NCBI GenBank assembly: GCA_029838195.1
Contig: JALGVJ010000023.1
Coordinates: forward strand, 1-63,307
Length of the DNA: 63,307 nucleotides
Origin: Promethearchaeota archaeon
GTDB lineage: Archaea; Asgardarchaeota; Lokiarchaeia; Sigyniarchaeales; SOKP01
Direction of reading: 5' to 3'
Within the stretch, counting starts at the first letter, position 1. Every line of letters begins with the position of its first letter. The translations under genes were made by a program, and so were the position numbers. The notes beneath the pieces are model-generated. The model worked only from the letters and a program-made list of their open reading frames with translations. It ran no database searches and had not been told where the DNA came from. This document shows, in pieces, positions 1 to 8,098 of the stretch.

Positions 1-293
1 ATAATGTGAGGGTCTGCCTCGGTACCCGCTCCCACTTGAATCCACGGTAAACTGTTCTCAGTCCAATTATCATTTTTTACATGAATGAATGCTACATCAT
101 CTTCATCCCAGAAAGCCGCAAGCTTTATTTTTTTATTTTTAATAGAATTCTCATAAAAATCTCTTTTGTTGCGTTCTTCCAGTTTAGAGCCTGTATAAAC
201 GCCCTCAAGATCAGCCATGCTAATATAAGTTAGTATCAAGATTGAAATTATTGAAATGGCAAGTAAGAGATTTAAATCTTTTTTCCTTACCAT
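1..293 (-). CDS. Membrane-anchored or secreted hypothetical protein, 3' end cut by window
   Basis: Reading leftwards from the ATG at 291-293 there are 97 open codons running off the window edge, so only the N-terminus is present. Residues 1-5 are basic (MVRKK), followed by a hydrophobic stretch of about 20 residues (roughly 7-26, rich in Leu/Ile/Ser). This fits an uncleaved signal anchor or a signal peptide. The mature part begins around residue 27 and is polar, with an acidic patch (WDEDDV near residue 66) and several Trp. I do not recognise the family; a substrate-binding or cell-surface protein is possible. The open frame, the basic-hydrophobic start and the gene-free DNA upstream support a real gene. 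Confidence 0.55.
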   Translation of the reverse strand, partial: MVRKKDLNLLLAISIISILILTYISMADLEGVYTGSKLEERNKRDFYENSIKNKKIKLAAFWDEDDVAFIHVKNDNWTENSLPWIQVGAGTEADPHI

Positions 294-768
294 TTTAATT
301 TTAGTTTTATAATGTGAATTTTGCTGAAAGATAATACTACTATTGAAATATTTATGCAATTGATTAAATGATAATAGGAATAAAAAAATAATGATTTTTT
401 ATTTTCAAATTTTATGATGCTAAATTAAGTCATTAATGAGACATTGGACTTCCTTTTTTTAAATTAAAAAATAAGGTTACAAGTAAATTATCTCTGGTTT
501 AAATGAGATCCTTTTCTAATCTTAAATTATTTATGGGTTAAGGGATGTGAGCCATAATATTATCAATGAAAGTTAAATGATTTAATGAAAATAACATCTT
601 GTTGATAATGGGTGTAAAGTGATTTTTTAAAAGTGATTTTCTTTTATTTTTAGATTTGGTAAAAATTTTTACAATTAATTTTGTGTAGCATAAAGGTCAT
701 ATTATTATTTAATGCGAAAATAATTGCTTGGCAAACATTATAAAATAGGTATCTTTTATATTAACATT
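294..768. other. Gene-free AT-rich stretch
   Basis: About 475 bases of A/T-rich DNA between the truncated left-edge gene and the PIN relic. No open frame with recognisable protein features, no long inverted repeat and no RNA gene is visible. It must hold the promoter of the left-edge gene. Confidence 0.5.
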
Positions 769-999
769 TTAAGGTCTTGCTTTTATAATTAAAGATTTAT
801 CCAAATTTACTAATTTAAAAGGAATTTCGTGAAAAAATGAGGCAATTTGATCACGTACTCCTTTAATGCCTTTCAATTTACACATATTTAAGGAAACCTC
901 GATTAGAAATGGTATTAAAACACGTGCTTTACCTTTTTTGTCTCCAATTTTATTGAAATCCATTGGCACATCTATTTCAGAAAGAAATAAATTAAGCAT
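769..999 (-). pseudogene. PIN-domain toxin fragment
   Basis: A 76-codon open frame. Residues 28-73 resemble the middle of a VapC/PIN-domain ribonuclease: a beta strand leading into a conserved Glu (IPFLIEV), a helical stretch with Lys-Gly (CKLKGIKG), then an EIPFKLVNLDKSLIIKA segment like the 'strand - Asp - helix' step of PIN proteins. The usual first Asp at the extreme N-terminus and the C-terminal Asp pair are both absent. The frame stops at 769, where the family would continue for about 50 more residues, and an in-frame stop lies two codons upstream of the start. I therefore read it as a decayed toxin. An unrelated short hypothetical protein is the alternative. Confidence 0.4.
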
Positions 1000-1077
1000 A
1001 TGATTTTATTAAAATTTCATTAAAATTTTCTTAAAATTTTTTATGACTATATTATGGCAAAATATGCTTTTATTTCG

Positions 1078-1893
1078 CTAAATCTTGGAAATCACGTACA
1101 TAAAATTCTCATCTTCTAATATCCAAGAGCGTAAAAATTGGTCTTTTTGCTTAGAATCCCAGAGATTCTCAATGTTTTTGATGCCTTCTAATAATTTTTG
1201 AAATAACAGAAGGGTTCGCGGATATTCTTCATGACCGGGATAAATTTCAATATCGGGCGTGCTTTCGAATTTTTTTATAATTTTTTCTAAAGAAGCGATC
1301 ACGGTTGGGAAATTTTTCTTTTTGGGAAGAAATACAGCACCTTCATGAGCTATATCTCCAATGAATAATTCTTTACGATTGCTAGAAAGAACAATGCACC
1401 CGGGCGAATGTCCTGGAGCATGGATTACTTCTAATGTAATGTTTCCTAAGTCAATCATGTCTCCGTCCTTTAATGATTCAACGTGTTTGGTGGGCATGAG
1501 CAAATAATTGTTTTTTTTAAAAATTTTTGCGATAGTTTTTTCAGAATCAGCAATGTTAGAAATATTAATGGGAGTAGAGATTAAGCGAGCTTCTTTTTCA
1601 TGGATGTACACTTTTTCGAATTGGCTATTATTCCCAACATGATCCCAATGGCCATGTGTATTAAGTACCATTAATTCTCTTGTTCCTATTAACTCATCAA
1701 CGATAGGCTTTAAAGGAAAAACACCTGCCCCCGTATCGATGAGTAGAGCTTTCTCAGAGCCTAATAACAGGTATAAATTCGTAAAATGGGTGTGAAATCG
1801 AGGATCTAGCTCATCTAATTGTTCTCGAATTACAATCAAGTCTTCTTTGATCGGCTCGACTTTATACCAATTTTTTTCAGTAAAAGATTCCAT
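1078..1893 (-). CDS. Metallo-beta-lactamase-fold hydrolase
   Basis: 271 aa, normal length for a single-domain MBL-fold enzyme. The metal site is complete: THGHWDH (His80, His82, Asp84, His85), APGHSPG with His162, the bridging Asp180 in FIGDIAHEG, and a last His221 in YPGHEEYP. These ligands bind two metal ions, usually zinc or iron. An LIDTG strand precedes the metal motif, as in glyoxalase II and the hydroxyacylglutathione hydrolase-like branch. There is no signal peptide, so it should be cytoplasmic. The substrate cannot be told from sequence; thioester, lactone or phosphodiester hydrolysis are all possible. It is a single gene, with neighbours that are relics. Fold and metal binding are firm; function is open. 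Confidence 0.9.
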   Translation of the reverse strand: MESFTEKNWYKVEPIKEDLIVIREQLDELDPRFHTHFTNLYLLLGSEKALLIDTGAGVFPLKPIVDELIGTRELMVLNTHGHWDHVGNNSQFEKVYIHEKEARLISTPINISNIADSEKTIAKIFKKNNYLLMPTKHVESLKDGDMIDLGNITLEVIHAPGHSPGCIVLSSNRKELFIGDIAHEGAVFLPKKKNFPTVIASLEKIIKKFESTPDIEIYPGHEEYPRTLLLFQKLLEGIKNIENLWDSKQKDQFLRSWILEDENFMYVISKI

Positions 1894-2156
1894 TTAGTAA
1901 TACCCTTTTTAATTAGTAAAAGTTTTTTTTACATGAAAATAGGACATTTTTTTATATAAATTTGACCAATTATCAATAAAAAGAAAGAAATCTTAAGAAA
2001 AAAATTTCAATGGTTCAGATAACAGGATTAACTTCCTCTCTTTTAAATATATCTTTTCTGAAAAAAAAGGGCTAGTAAAGAGAATTGAAGGACAAACAAC
2101 GAAAAAAAAACATGAGAATACTGAAATAAAGTTGGGAAGAACACCCTATACATGAT

Positions 2157-2183
2157 ATCTTAAAAATCGAATATTTTTAAGAT
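2157..2183. repeat. Perfect 11-bp inverted repeat (hairpin)
   Basis: ATCTTAAAAAT and ATTTTTAAGAT are exact reverse complements separated by CGAAT. It lies just upstream of the transposase relic at 2202-2562, so it may be a decayed element end. It may equally be a transcription-related hairpin. Most of the flanking 1894-2200 interval holds nothing else I can identify. Confidence 0.5.
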
Positions 2184-2201
2184 CTATTGGAAAATTGACT
2201 T

Positions 2202-2562
2202 TATTTCTTCTTAATGGTAGGTATTTGTTCGTTGTGCATTGTGCCGAGGAGCCCGTGGAATAATGGATTTGTTGAAGGGTATAGAGGTAAAGAAGTACAA
2301 AAAATATTCCAAGGTAATTTCAAACAATCCTAAACTCGAGGAATTCCCCATCAAACGCATTAATTATCTCACCGATGTTGATTTTGAGAATAAGGAAGTT
2401 GGAAAATTAAAGTCCAAGAAAAATTATTTCCTAAGAATAGTGAGAAGGAAAGGGGAAAAGGGGAACAATGAAGAGCATGGATTTATTGATATCTTGAAGC
2501 ATGAAATTAGCTTACCAACGGATATGATTAATTTATTTGAATTTCGTGTCTTGTCTCTTTAA
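2202..2562 (+). pseudogene. Frameshifted integrase-type (DDE/rve) transposase, C-terminal relic
   Basis: Two overlapping frames together read as the end of an integrase-core transposase. In the frame from about 2202 to 2333 the peptide contains VPRSPWNNGFVEGYRGKE. Its PWNNG-x-V-E pattern matches the region around the third catalytic acid (Glu) of such enzymes; this frame stops at 2333. A neighbouring frame (open from TTG 2239 to the stop at 2562) carries KNYFLRIVRRKGEKG and FIDILKHEISLP, typical of the basic beta-rich C-terminus that follows the catalytic core. A frameshift between about 2290 and 2330 would join them. The N-terminal two thirds of the enzyme are missing. The family subgroup cannot be assigned. 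Confidence 0.5.
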
Positions 2563-2703
2563 TCAAAGAAACTCATTATTAAGACTAAAAAGGATGATGG
2601 AATATCGAAAAGAATAAAAAGTTTGAATTGCATTGTTAAAAAAATCAAGCATGATTAAGTGTCCTACCCTTTATTTGAAAAACAAACAGTTTTCCTTGAA
2701 AAT

Positions 2704-3813
2704 TTAAATTATATCTAGTGACATTACCTTTAAGCCGTATTCTTGATTCAATTTAAAGAATGCAATAAAAATTGTTATCGCAGAGTCCATATTAGTTTTT
2801 TTTCTTGCTAATAAGTGGTATCTTTTTATTAAAGGATCCTTGAACTTGTTCTGAAATACGAAATTAACTCCCGAACTTATTTTAAGATCCTTAAAGGGAA
2901 TAAGTCTGGTAAATAATAAAACTTCTGGGAAAATGGTTTGACTGAGATTTAAATCCATTAGCTTAATGTCTGAAAGATTTTCATTTAAAAGATCTTTTAA
3001 AATAATTATTCTCTTATTTCGAAGCACGCTTTTTACTTCAAAAAGCGATGTATATGCGGCGAGCAGATTCTTCCATATTTCTGTTTCATTTTCATCTACT
3101 AGATCTCCGTAGTGAGCAATAAAAGACTTACCTTCTGTTTTGTAATCAAAGAGAGAAAAATCCACTAATGCTTTTTGTTCTTCGAAATTGCGTACAAGAA
3201 TCTCGCCATTTACAACAATTCCGAGAAGATTTCCAGCATCGTACAAAACATCTTCATCAATATAGGTATCTATTATTTTTTTAATCAGAAAATTACTTTG
3301 GTTTCGATACTCACGGTATTCCTTGATAATCTGATTTTCGCCATCAGTGTTCATAATTTTCTGAATGTACTCGGGGAGTAACTTTTTTGGCACAAAAAAT
3401 CCATTTATAAAGACTAACTCCGAAAATGGATCTTGTTTTTTATTAGAATTAGTGGAAAAGTCTTTATCAAAATATTTTAATTTAAACATATCACGAATTA
3501 TTTTAGCTTTTTGTGATGTAGTACTTGTTGATGTATTGAAATAATCAGCAATGACCTTAGCAGAAACATAAGGTTTAGTCTTTTGATCGAAGAGAAAATT
3601 GATTTGTCCTAATGCGTGGATAATAGATGCGGCCCAAATATCTAACCGACCCCGAAGGAATGGGACGTTATGTTTTCTCGCCATTTTATGGATAAGTTTG
3701 TCGCATAATTGTTTATATTCGTCATCTAAATATTTATCGCAAAATTCACCCGTTAACAAGATTAACTCATCCATTTTTTCTTTAAGAAATGTTTTATCTG
3801 CCATTATAATCAT
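2704..3813 (-). CDS. DUF6398-domain protein
   Basis: 369 aa. Residues 8-115 match what I know of the DUF6398 family: a helical start (FCDKYLDDEYKQLCDKL), then RGRLDIWAASIIHALGQIN, LFDQ and a helix-turn-helix-like stretch (AKVIADYFNTSTSTTSQKAKIIRDMF). This region could bind DNA, but no function is established for the family. Residues 120-369 are a mixed alpha/beta extension I do not recognise, with a short linker rich in Asn, Ser and Lys around residue 120. The gene stands alone; its upstream region (3814-4246) is AT-rich and contains several ATTATTAAT-type repeats. The ATG at 3813 is followed in frame by a second ATG (MIIM), so the start could be three codons downstream. No signal peptide. 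Confidence 0.75.
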   Translation of the reverse strand: MIIMADKTFLKEKMDELILLTGEFCDKYLDDEYKQLCDKLIHKMARKHNVPFLRGRLDIWAASIIHALGQINFLFDQKTKPYVSAKVIADYFNTSTSTTSQKAKIIRDMFKLKYFDKDFSTNSNKKQDPFSELVFINGFFVPKKLLPEYIQKIMNTDGENQIIKEYREYRNQSNFLIKKIIDTYIDEDVLYDAGNLLGIVVNGEILVRNFEEQKALVDFSLFDYKTEGKSFIAHYGDLVDENETEIWKNLLAAYTSLFEVKSVLRNKRIIILKDLLNENLSDIKLMDLNLSQTIFPEVLLFTRLIPFKDLKISSGVNFVFQNKFKDPLIKRYHLLARKKTNMDSAITIFIAFFKLNQEYGLKVMSLDII

Positions 3814-4246
3814 GGAGGAACATTATATATCATTATCAATGATAATGTGATAATTTATTCTAACTTCTCTAAATACAAGAGTTAATAATATCTAGGACTC
3901 TCTACAATAATAATTAGATTATTCATCTCTTAATAATCTACAAAATGATAAAATTCTAACATTCAAACTAATGAATGATAAAGATATTATTAATTTTAAC
4001 AAGATTCATTATTAATAATTCTGAGTTCATTAATTAGGACATGGCACGCAAATTTGAGCTTTTTACGAGAATCCATCATGATAAAATACAAGCACTTAAT
4101 AGAATTTAAAATCATCTATAAGCTCTTAAAATTTAGAATATTCAAATAATAGCTACCCCAATTCCCCTGCATCGACTTCTGAATTTTTATATTCTCTAAA
4201 ACGAGCTTTTCCTAAAAATATTTTGAAAGATCCATTTATTCTTATA
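3814..4246. other. Gene-free AT-rich stretch
   Basis: About 430 bases with no supportable gene. Short AT-rich near-palindromes (ATTATTAAT, TTAATAAT types) cluster at 3890-4035, upstream of the DUF6398 gene on the opposite strand. Confidence 0.4.
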
Positions 4247-4452
4247 ATGAATTATCAATATTTGCGTGCCAAATTTCCTCAAGGAAATTTGGCTTTAAAT
4301 TTTTCTAAAACTCTCGGTCGGGGCGAAGCGTATGCTATAGCTTTAAGTTTAGAAATAAAAGCAGATCTTCTATTATTAATGATAGAGAGGTAAAAGAAGC
4401 CGCAGAATCTAAAGGAATTAAAACAAAAAGGAAGATTTTTAATATTGGATGA
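4247..4452 (+). pseudogene. PIN-like DUF3368 toxin relic with a -1 frameshift
   Basis: The frame from ATG 4247 gives a 48-residue peptide whose second half, LGRGEAYAIALSLEIKADLLLL, closely fits the DUF3368 PIN-like signature (L-G-x-G-E-A-x-A-I-A-L-A, then strand). It stops at 4393. Shifting to the -1 frame at about 4378 restores NDREVKEAAESKGIKTK, the next part of the same family (D-D-R-x-x-R-x-x-A-E-x-x-G-I), ending at 4452. One deleted base explains the break. The N-terminal half of the domain is absent and no antitoxin gene is visible alongside. This is a remnant of a VapC-like ribonuclease toxin. Confidence 0.65.
4269..4292. repeat. 11-bp perfect hairpin inside the PIN relic
   Basis: CCAAATTTCCT followed by CA and then AGGAAATTTGG form an exact 11-bp inverted repeat. 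It lies in the N-terminal part of the decayed DUF3368 gene and would be a strong hairpin in DNA or RNA. It may mark an old insertion or rearrangement point. Confidence 0.5.
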
Positions 4453-4544
4453 AAAATGAGTAGATTAATATTTTTTATAAGGCATTACTCTAGTTTATTA
4501 ATCCATCAATATTTACATTTATCAGCAAGAATTTCAATTAATGC

Positions 4545-5552
4545 ATGATGAAATTTAATTTAAATAAATTTATTAATGCATGTAAAAGCGAATTACCGAA
4601 TTATTTAAAATATCTCGTGGATTCTGGTCTAAAAAAACAAGAAATAAGCCGGGATAAACGTTTAATAATTCTTTTTCTACGCGATTATTTAAAGTATAAT
4701 GAAAAGAATAAATTTACTCGTAATCAATTTTCCTTGGAATTTATTGATAAATTCTTCAGGGAAATTCTTCCTCGAGACTATTCTGAATTTTTCCAAATCT
4801 CGGAAATGGATTTACCCGGAAGACTCAAGAAATACATTGAATATTTAACGTTGCGCAATATATTGCAGCGAGAATTAAGCCAAAAAATTATCCGAGCGCT
4901 TGATAAAAATCGCATATCGAATCAAATTCACCATGTACATCTAAATTCTATTGAGCCATTTGATGATGATTTTGAGAATTATTCAGAAGAAATACAAGAA
5001 GAAATATTTAAAAAATGTGATATGTGGATGATGGAGTTCACGCAAACCGACTATTTTCAAAAATTAACTCCGGAAGAAAAAGATCATTCGGCATTCCTCG
5101 TTGAATCCTTCTTTAATTATTTGTATGGTTATTGTTTGAAAACTCCTGAACAACTGGATGTCCCTTCTTTAGAAGAAATTTGTCTTGATATTTTACCGAG
5201 AAAGGTCTCAGCCGATGAATCCTATTATAAAGCCATTGCCCCTATTTTAACTAACTTTTTTAAATTTTTAGAGGAAAAGGGGGTCCTTCACAATGCAGAA
5301 GCTTTAAATAAAAAATTAAATGTTATGGCAAAAAAAATTGTTAAAATAGCTGCTGATCCGAGAAATTGGGGACCTGCTAAATCCTTTGCAATGGATGCAA
5401 TTCGAATGGGAGTAGACCTTGAAAATCAAGAGGAACTTGATCAATATATCGCATTCTATAACTTATTCCAAGCGAAAAGAAATTTAGGAAAATCTGAAAA
5501 TTATAACGAAATGGTGTCAAGCCCCCATAAAAAGAAATCAAAATCAAAATAA
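4545..5552 (+). CDS. Hypothetical helical protein with NWGPAKSF C-terminal motif
   Basis: 335 aa, strongly helical and charged, without membrane segments. Residues 1-130 are rich in Lys, Arg and aromatic residues (RDKRLIILFLRDYL). Residues 140-260 form a second helical block, and a basic tail (PHKKKSKSK) ends the protein. Near the C-terminus it carries ADPRNWGPAKSFAMDAI followed by an acidic helix. I recall this type of ending from SEC-C and plasmid-type hypothetical proteins in bacteria and archaea, but it has no assigned function. Two starts are possible (tandem ATG at 4545 and 4548). It is followed on the same strand by another unknown helical protein (5751), 198 bases downstream, so a shared transcript is possible but not shown. 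Confidence 0.75.
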   Translation: MMKFNLNKFINACKSELPNYLKYLVDSGLKKQEISRDKRLIILFLRDYLKYNEKNKFTRNQFSLEFIDKFFREILPRDYSEFFQISEMDLPGRLKKYIEYLTLRNILQRELSQKIIRALDKNRISNQIHHVHLNSIEPFDDDFENYSEEIQEEIFKKCDMWMMEFTQTDYFQKLTPEEKDHSAFLVESFFNYLYGYCLKTPEQLDVPSLEEICLDILPRKVSADESYYKAIAPILTNFFKFLEEKGVLHNAEALNKKLNVMAKKIVKIAADPRNWGPAKSFAMDAIRMGVDLENQEELDQYIAFYNLFQAKRNLGKSENYNEMVSSPHKKKSKSK

Positions 5553-5678
5553 GCAATATAAATTCGAGTTGCTCAGTAATGAAAAAAGAAATTTAAAAGA
5601 ACCAAATTATCTCTCAAATTTTCATGAACACGTTCGACCTAGATGATTTACTGTTTTATTATGTGATGTGAACAACGT

Positions 5679-5709
5679 CACGCTAAGCGTTACCCTTACA
5701 TAAAGCGTG
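5679..5709. repeat. Nested inverted repeat upstream of the 5751 gene
   Basis: ACGCT-A-AGCGT (5680-5690) is a compact palindrome. CACGCT (5679-5684) can alternatively pair with AGCGTG (5704-5709). The G/C-containing arms stand out in AT-rich DNA 42 bases before the next start codon. An operator or a leader hairpin is possible; no regulator is assigned. Confidence 0.3.
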
Positions 5710-5750
5710 AGAAATAATTGTGAAAAAATTTCGAAGTTATTTGATAAATC

Positions 5751-6947
5751 ATGAATGACTCTCAGGAAAGCAGAAATGAGATAGAGACTCTTTTTAAACT
5801 AGACATTTTTAACGAAAAGGAATATGGAACGATTATAGATGCATTTCAAGATTATTTTTTAGCACATTCTTTAGAAGAGAATAGGGGCGTTATTACAAAA
5901 TATATTCTCAACCAGTATCAATATGATAATAGTTTTTTATTTAGCATGTTTTTTAACGATGTGTTTTCTTTAGGAACCAGGCTTTATTATGCTTTAGACA
6001 AGGAGGAGGAAATCCAAGTAATTCTTCCCGCTTTAGTATTTCATGACTTAGTGAAATTTGATTCTCAATTTTGTTCAATTTTAGGCCACGGACTTCAAAT
6101 AGATCATGAAGATTCATTAGGATATGCTTTTTCTCAAATATTTAATTATCTTTTATCCGAAAACCTCCTTTCCTTTCAAGAATTTTGTGAGATTTTAAAC
6201 AAGAGCGCGTATTACACCAGTTTCAAAAGAATCGGACGATTGATTGCTAATTTAACAACGTTTAAAATCATCCCTTTTAATGAAGCATTGAATGTTTTGA
6301 AGTTTTTTAAAGAAAAGATGGATTTGAATGATAATTTCATGATTGATCTCATCATAGGAATCCGAGAGAAAACCCTATCCTTGAAGCACGAAGAAAATCT
6401 TTTACGATTTTTTTTACAGGCGTTCTCTAATGTTTCGAATTCAGAAATGTACGGAGAATGTCCTGAAAATCTCATGAAAGGCTTGAGCGTCCTGATGGCC
6501 AGTGATTTACGAGAAAGAAAACCCTTGTTCAATATCATTAGACATTGCTTGAATTTAGGGAGTCTACTCATTGTCGCCGAAACATTAAAATATCTTATTG
6601 ATACGCTAGTTCTTTCAAGAGAAGAATTAATAGCGTTATTTAATCGGCTAATTGATACTAAAACTCTAACGTGGGAGGAAGTGCCTTCTCTCATTTCTTC
6701 CAAGTTTACAATAAAAGAGATATCTACCATGATTTTAAGTCTCATGAAATCTCGTAGAGAGTCTATAACGGCTCAAGAATTCATTGGTTTTTTCAATGCT
6801 TTATATAAGAGCCCTCAGCATAATTTTACGCTTGTAGAATTTCAACAAATCTTAGAATATATTAATAAAGAAGAATGGGAATTGGTAAAAAGGATTACGG
6901 GATTGGATATCAAAGAATTAATAGAGATCTTTAAATTACGTAAATAA
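5751..6947 (+). CDS. Hypothetical alpha-helical (repeat-like) protein
   Basis: 398 aa, almost entirely predicted helical, with alternating Leu/Ile/Phe and acidic residues and no cysteine pattern, P-loop or membrane segment. The periodic spacing of hydrophobic helices (for example LVFHDLVKF, AYAFSQIFNYLL-like segments, LRFFLQAFSNV, LIVAETLKYLIDTL) suggests an alpha-solenoid or HEAT/TPR-like scaffold. The family is not recognised. The start is ATG 5751; the inverted repeat at 5679-5709 lies just upstream. It converges with the HEAT/LRR-like gene at 6979 with about 30 bases between their stops. Confidence 0.7.
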   Translation: MNDSQESRNEIETLFKLDIFNEKEYGTIIDAFQDYFLAHSLEENRGVITKYILNQYQYDNSFLFSMFFNDVFSLGTRLYYALDKEEEIQVILPALVFHDLVKFDSQFCSILGHGLQIDHEDSLGYAFSQIFNYLLSENLLSFQEFCEILNKSAYYTSFKRIGRLIANLTTFKIIPFNEALNVLKFFKEKMDLNDNFMIDLIIGIREKTLSLKHEENLLRFFLQAFSNVSNSEMYGECPENLMKGLSVLMASDLRERKPLFNIIRHCLNLGSLLIVAETLKYLIDTLVLSREELIALFNRLIDTKTLTWEEVPSLISSKFTIKEISTMILSLMKSRRESITAQEFIGFFNALYKSPQHNFTLVEFQQILEYINKEEWELVKRITGLDIKELIEIFKLRK

Positions 6948-6978
6948 ACGGTTAAAGACATGTTTTAAGGAAGAAAGA

Positions 6979-7926
6979 TTAATAATTGGGAAGACTTTTA
7001 TATCGGATAATTTTCATTTCAGGATATTCCTTAATGTTAATAATTTTTGCGAGCTTGTTTCCGCTAAGATCCACGTACTTTAAAAGTGGCATTTGCTTCA
7101 AATAATATTGATTAATGGGATCACAAATTTTGTTATTAGAAAGAAGAAGTGTTTCTAAATTTTTTAAATAAACTAAATCTTTAATATTGGTTATTTGGTT
7201 ATTAGATAAATCCAATGATTTTAGCCGTTTTAAATTTTTGAGCCCTTTAATTTCAGATACATCCGAAATCCAAGCCGTATATTTTAACCTCAATAGATTT
7301 GCGTTCCATCCTACATCCGAAAAATCTAAATGTGTCACTACTCCATCTTCTAACTCAAAATATATGGTATAAAATTTTTTAAAAAGTTCTAAAATGGTCA
7401 AATAATTTACGATGATCTCCACTTTTTCTTCCTTAGATAATTCATTCAAGTCGAGTTTTAGTGCCAATTTTAACAAGGATTTTCTAAATTTTTTTTTAGG
7501 ATAAGCATTGTTAGGAGATAAATATTCTTTAGCGATGATTTTTTCAAGTTCATGAGTTAAGATTTTTTTAGATTCGGGATTGGTTGAAGCTTTAAGCATA
7601 TCCATGACATTTAGCAAGCAATCGTAATCTTCTTCATTTTCTAAAGCCCATTGAATTAAATCGAGGGCTCTTTCCATGAAATGTGTTCTTATAAGGGAAT
7701 AACTAACACGCCTGATTCTCACATCGCAATCAGAAATCGCAAGATTTTCTAAAAAAGAATAGAAGAAATCTTCCTTTAAGGATAACTTAACAAGATATTG
7801 TAAACTTTCTAATCGCAAAGAAGTATCATTGGCATTCTCTATTAATGAAATGAATTGATTTATGGCAAGCTCTTTAGAAATCTTGTGCCCTTGAAAATCA
7901 AGAAAAATTTTTTTAGGTATTATCAT
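6979..7926 (-). CDS. HEAT-like / leucine-rich-repeat protein
   Basis: 315 aa with two visible parts. Residues about 15-150 are helical, with HEAT-type pairs (RLESLQYLVKLSLKEDF, RIRRVSYSLIRTHF, ALENEEDYDCLLNVMDML). Residues about 205-300 hold four or five leucine-rich repeats of the L-x-x-L-x-L-x-x-N type: NLKRLKSLDLSNNQITNI, YLKNLETLLLSNNKI, MPLLKYVDLSGNKLAKI. Such LRRs are protein-protein interaction surfaces and are common in Asgard genomes. There is no signal peptide or membrane anchor, so it is likely cytoplasmic. The binding partner is unknown. The divergent gene 8099 shares the 172-base upstream region. Confidence 0.8.
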   Translation of the reverse strand: MIIPKKIFLDFQGHKISKELAINQFISLIENANDTSLRLESLQYLVKLSLKEDFFYSFLENLAISDCDVRIRRVSYSLIRTHFMERALDLIQWALENEEDYDCLLNVMDMLKASTNPESKKILTHELEKIIAKEYLSPNNAYPKKKFRKSLLKLALKLDLNELSKEEKVEIIVNYLTILELFKKFYTIYFELEDGVVTHLDFSDVGWNANLLRLKYTAWISDVSEIKGLKNLKRLKSLDLSNNQITNIKDLVYLKNLETLLLSNNKICDPINQYYLKQMPLLKYVDLSGNKLAKIINIKEYPEMKIIRYKSLPNY

Positions 7927-8098
7927 CCAATCAATTAAACTAAAATTTTCATTCTAGTTCTCATTTGTAAATAACAAATATTTAATGAAAAGTTTTTTTC
8001 CTTTATTTCAATGCCCACAATATAGCTATACGTTTAAAGAGTTATTTTAATAATATTATACCATTATTCCAATTAAAATCATTAAGTTCATTGGAAAA

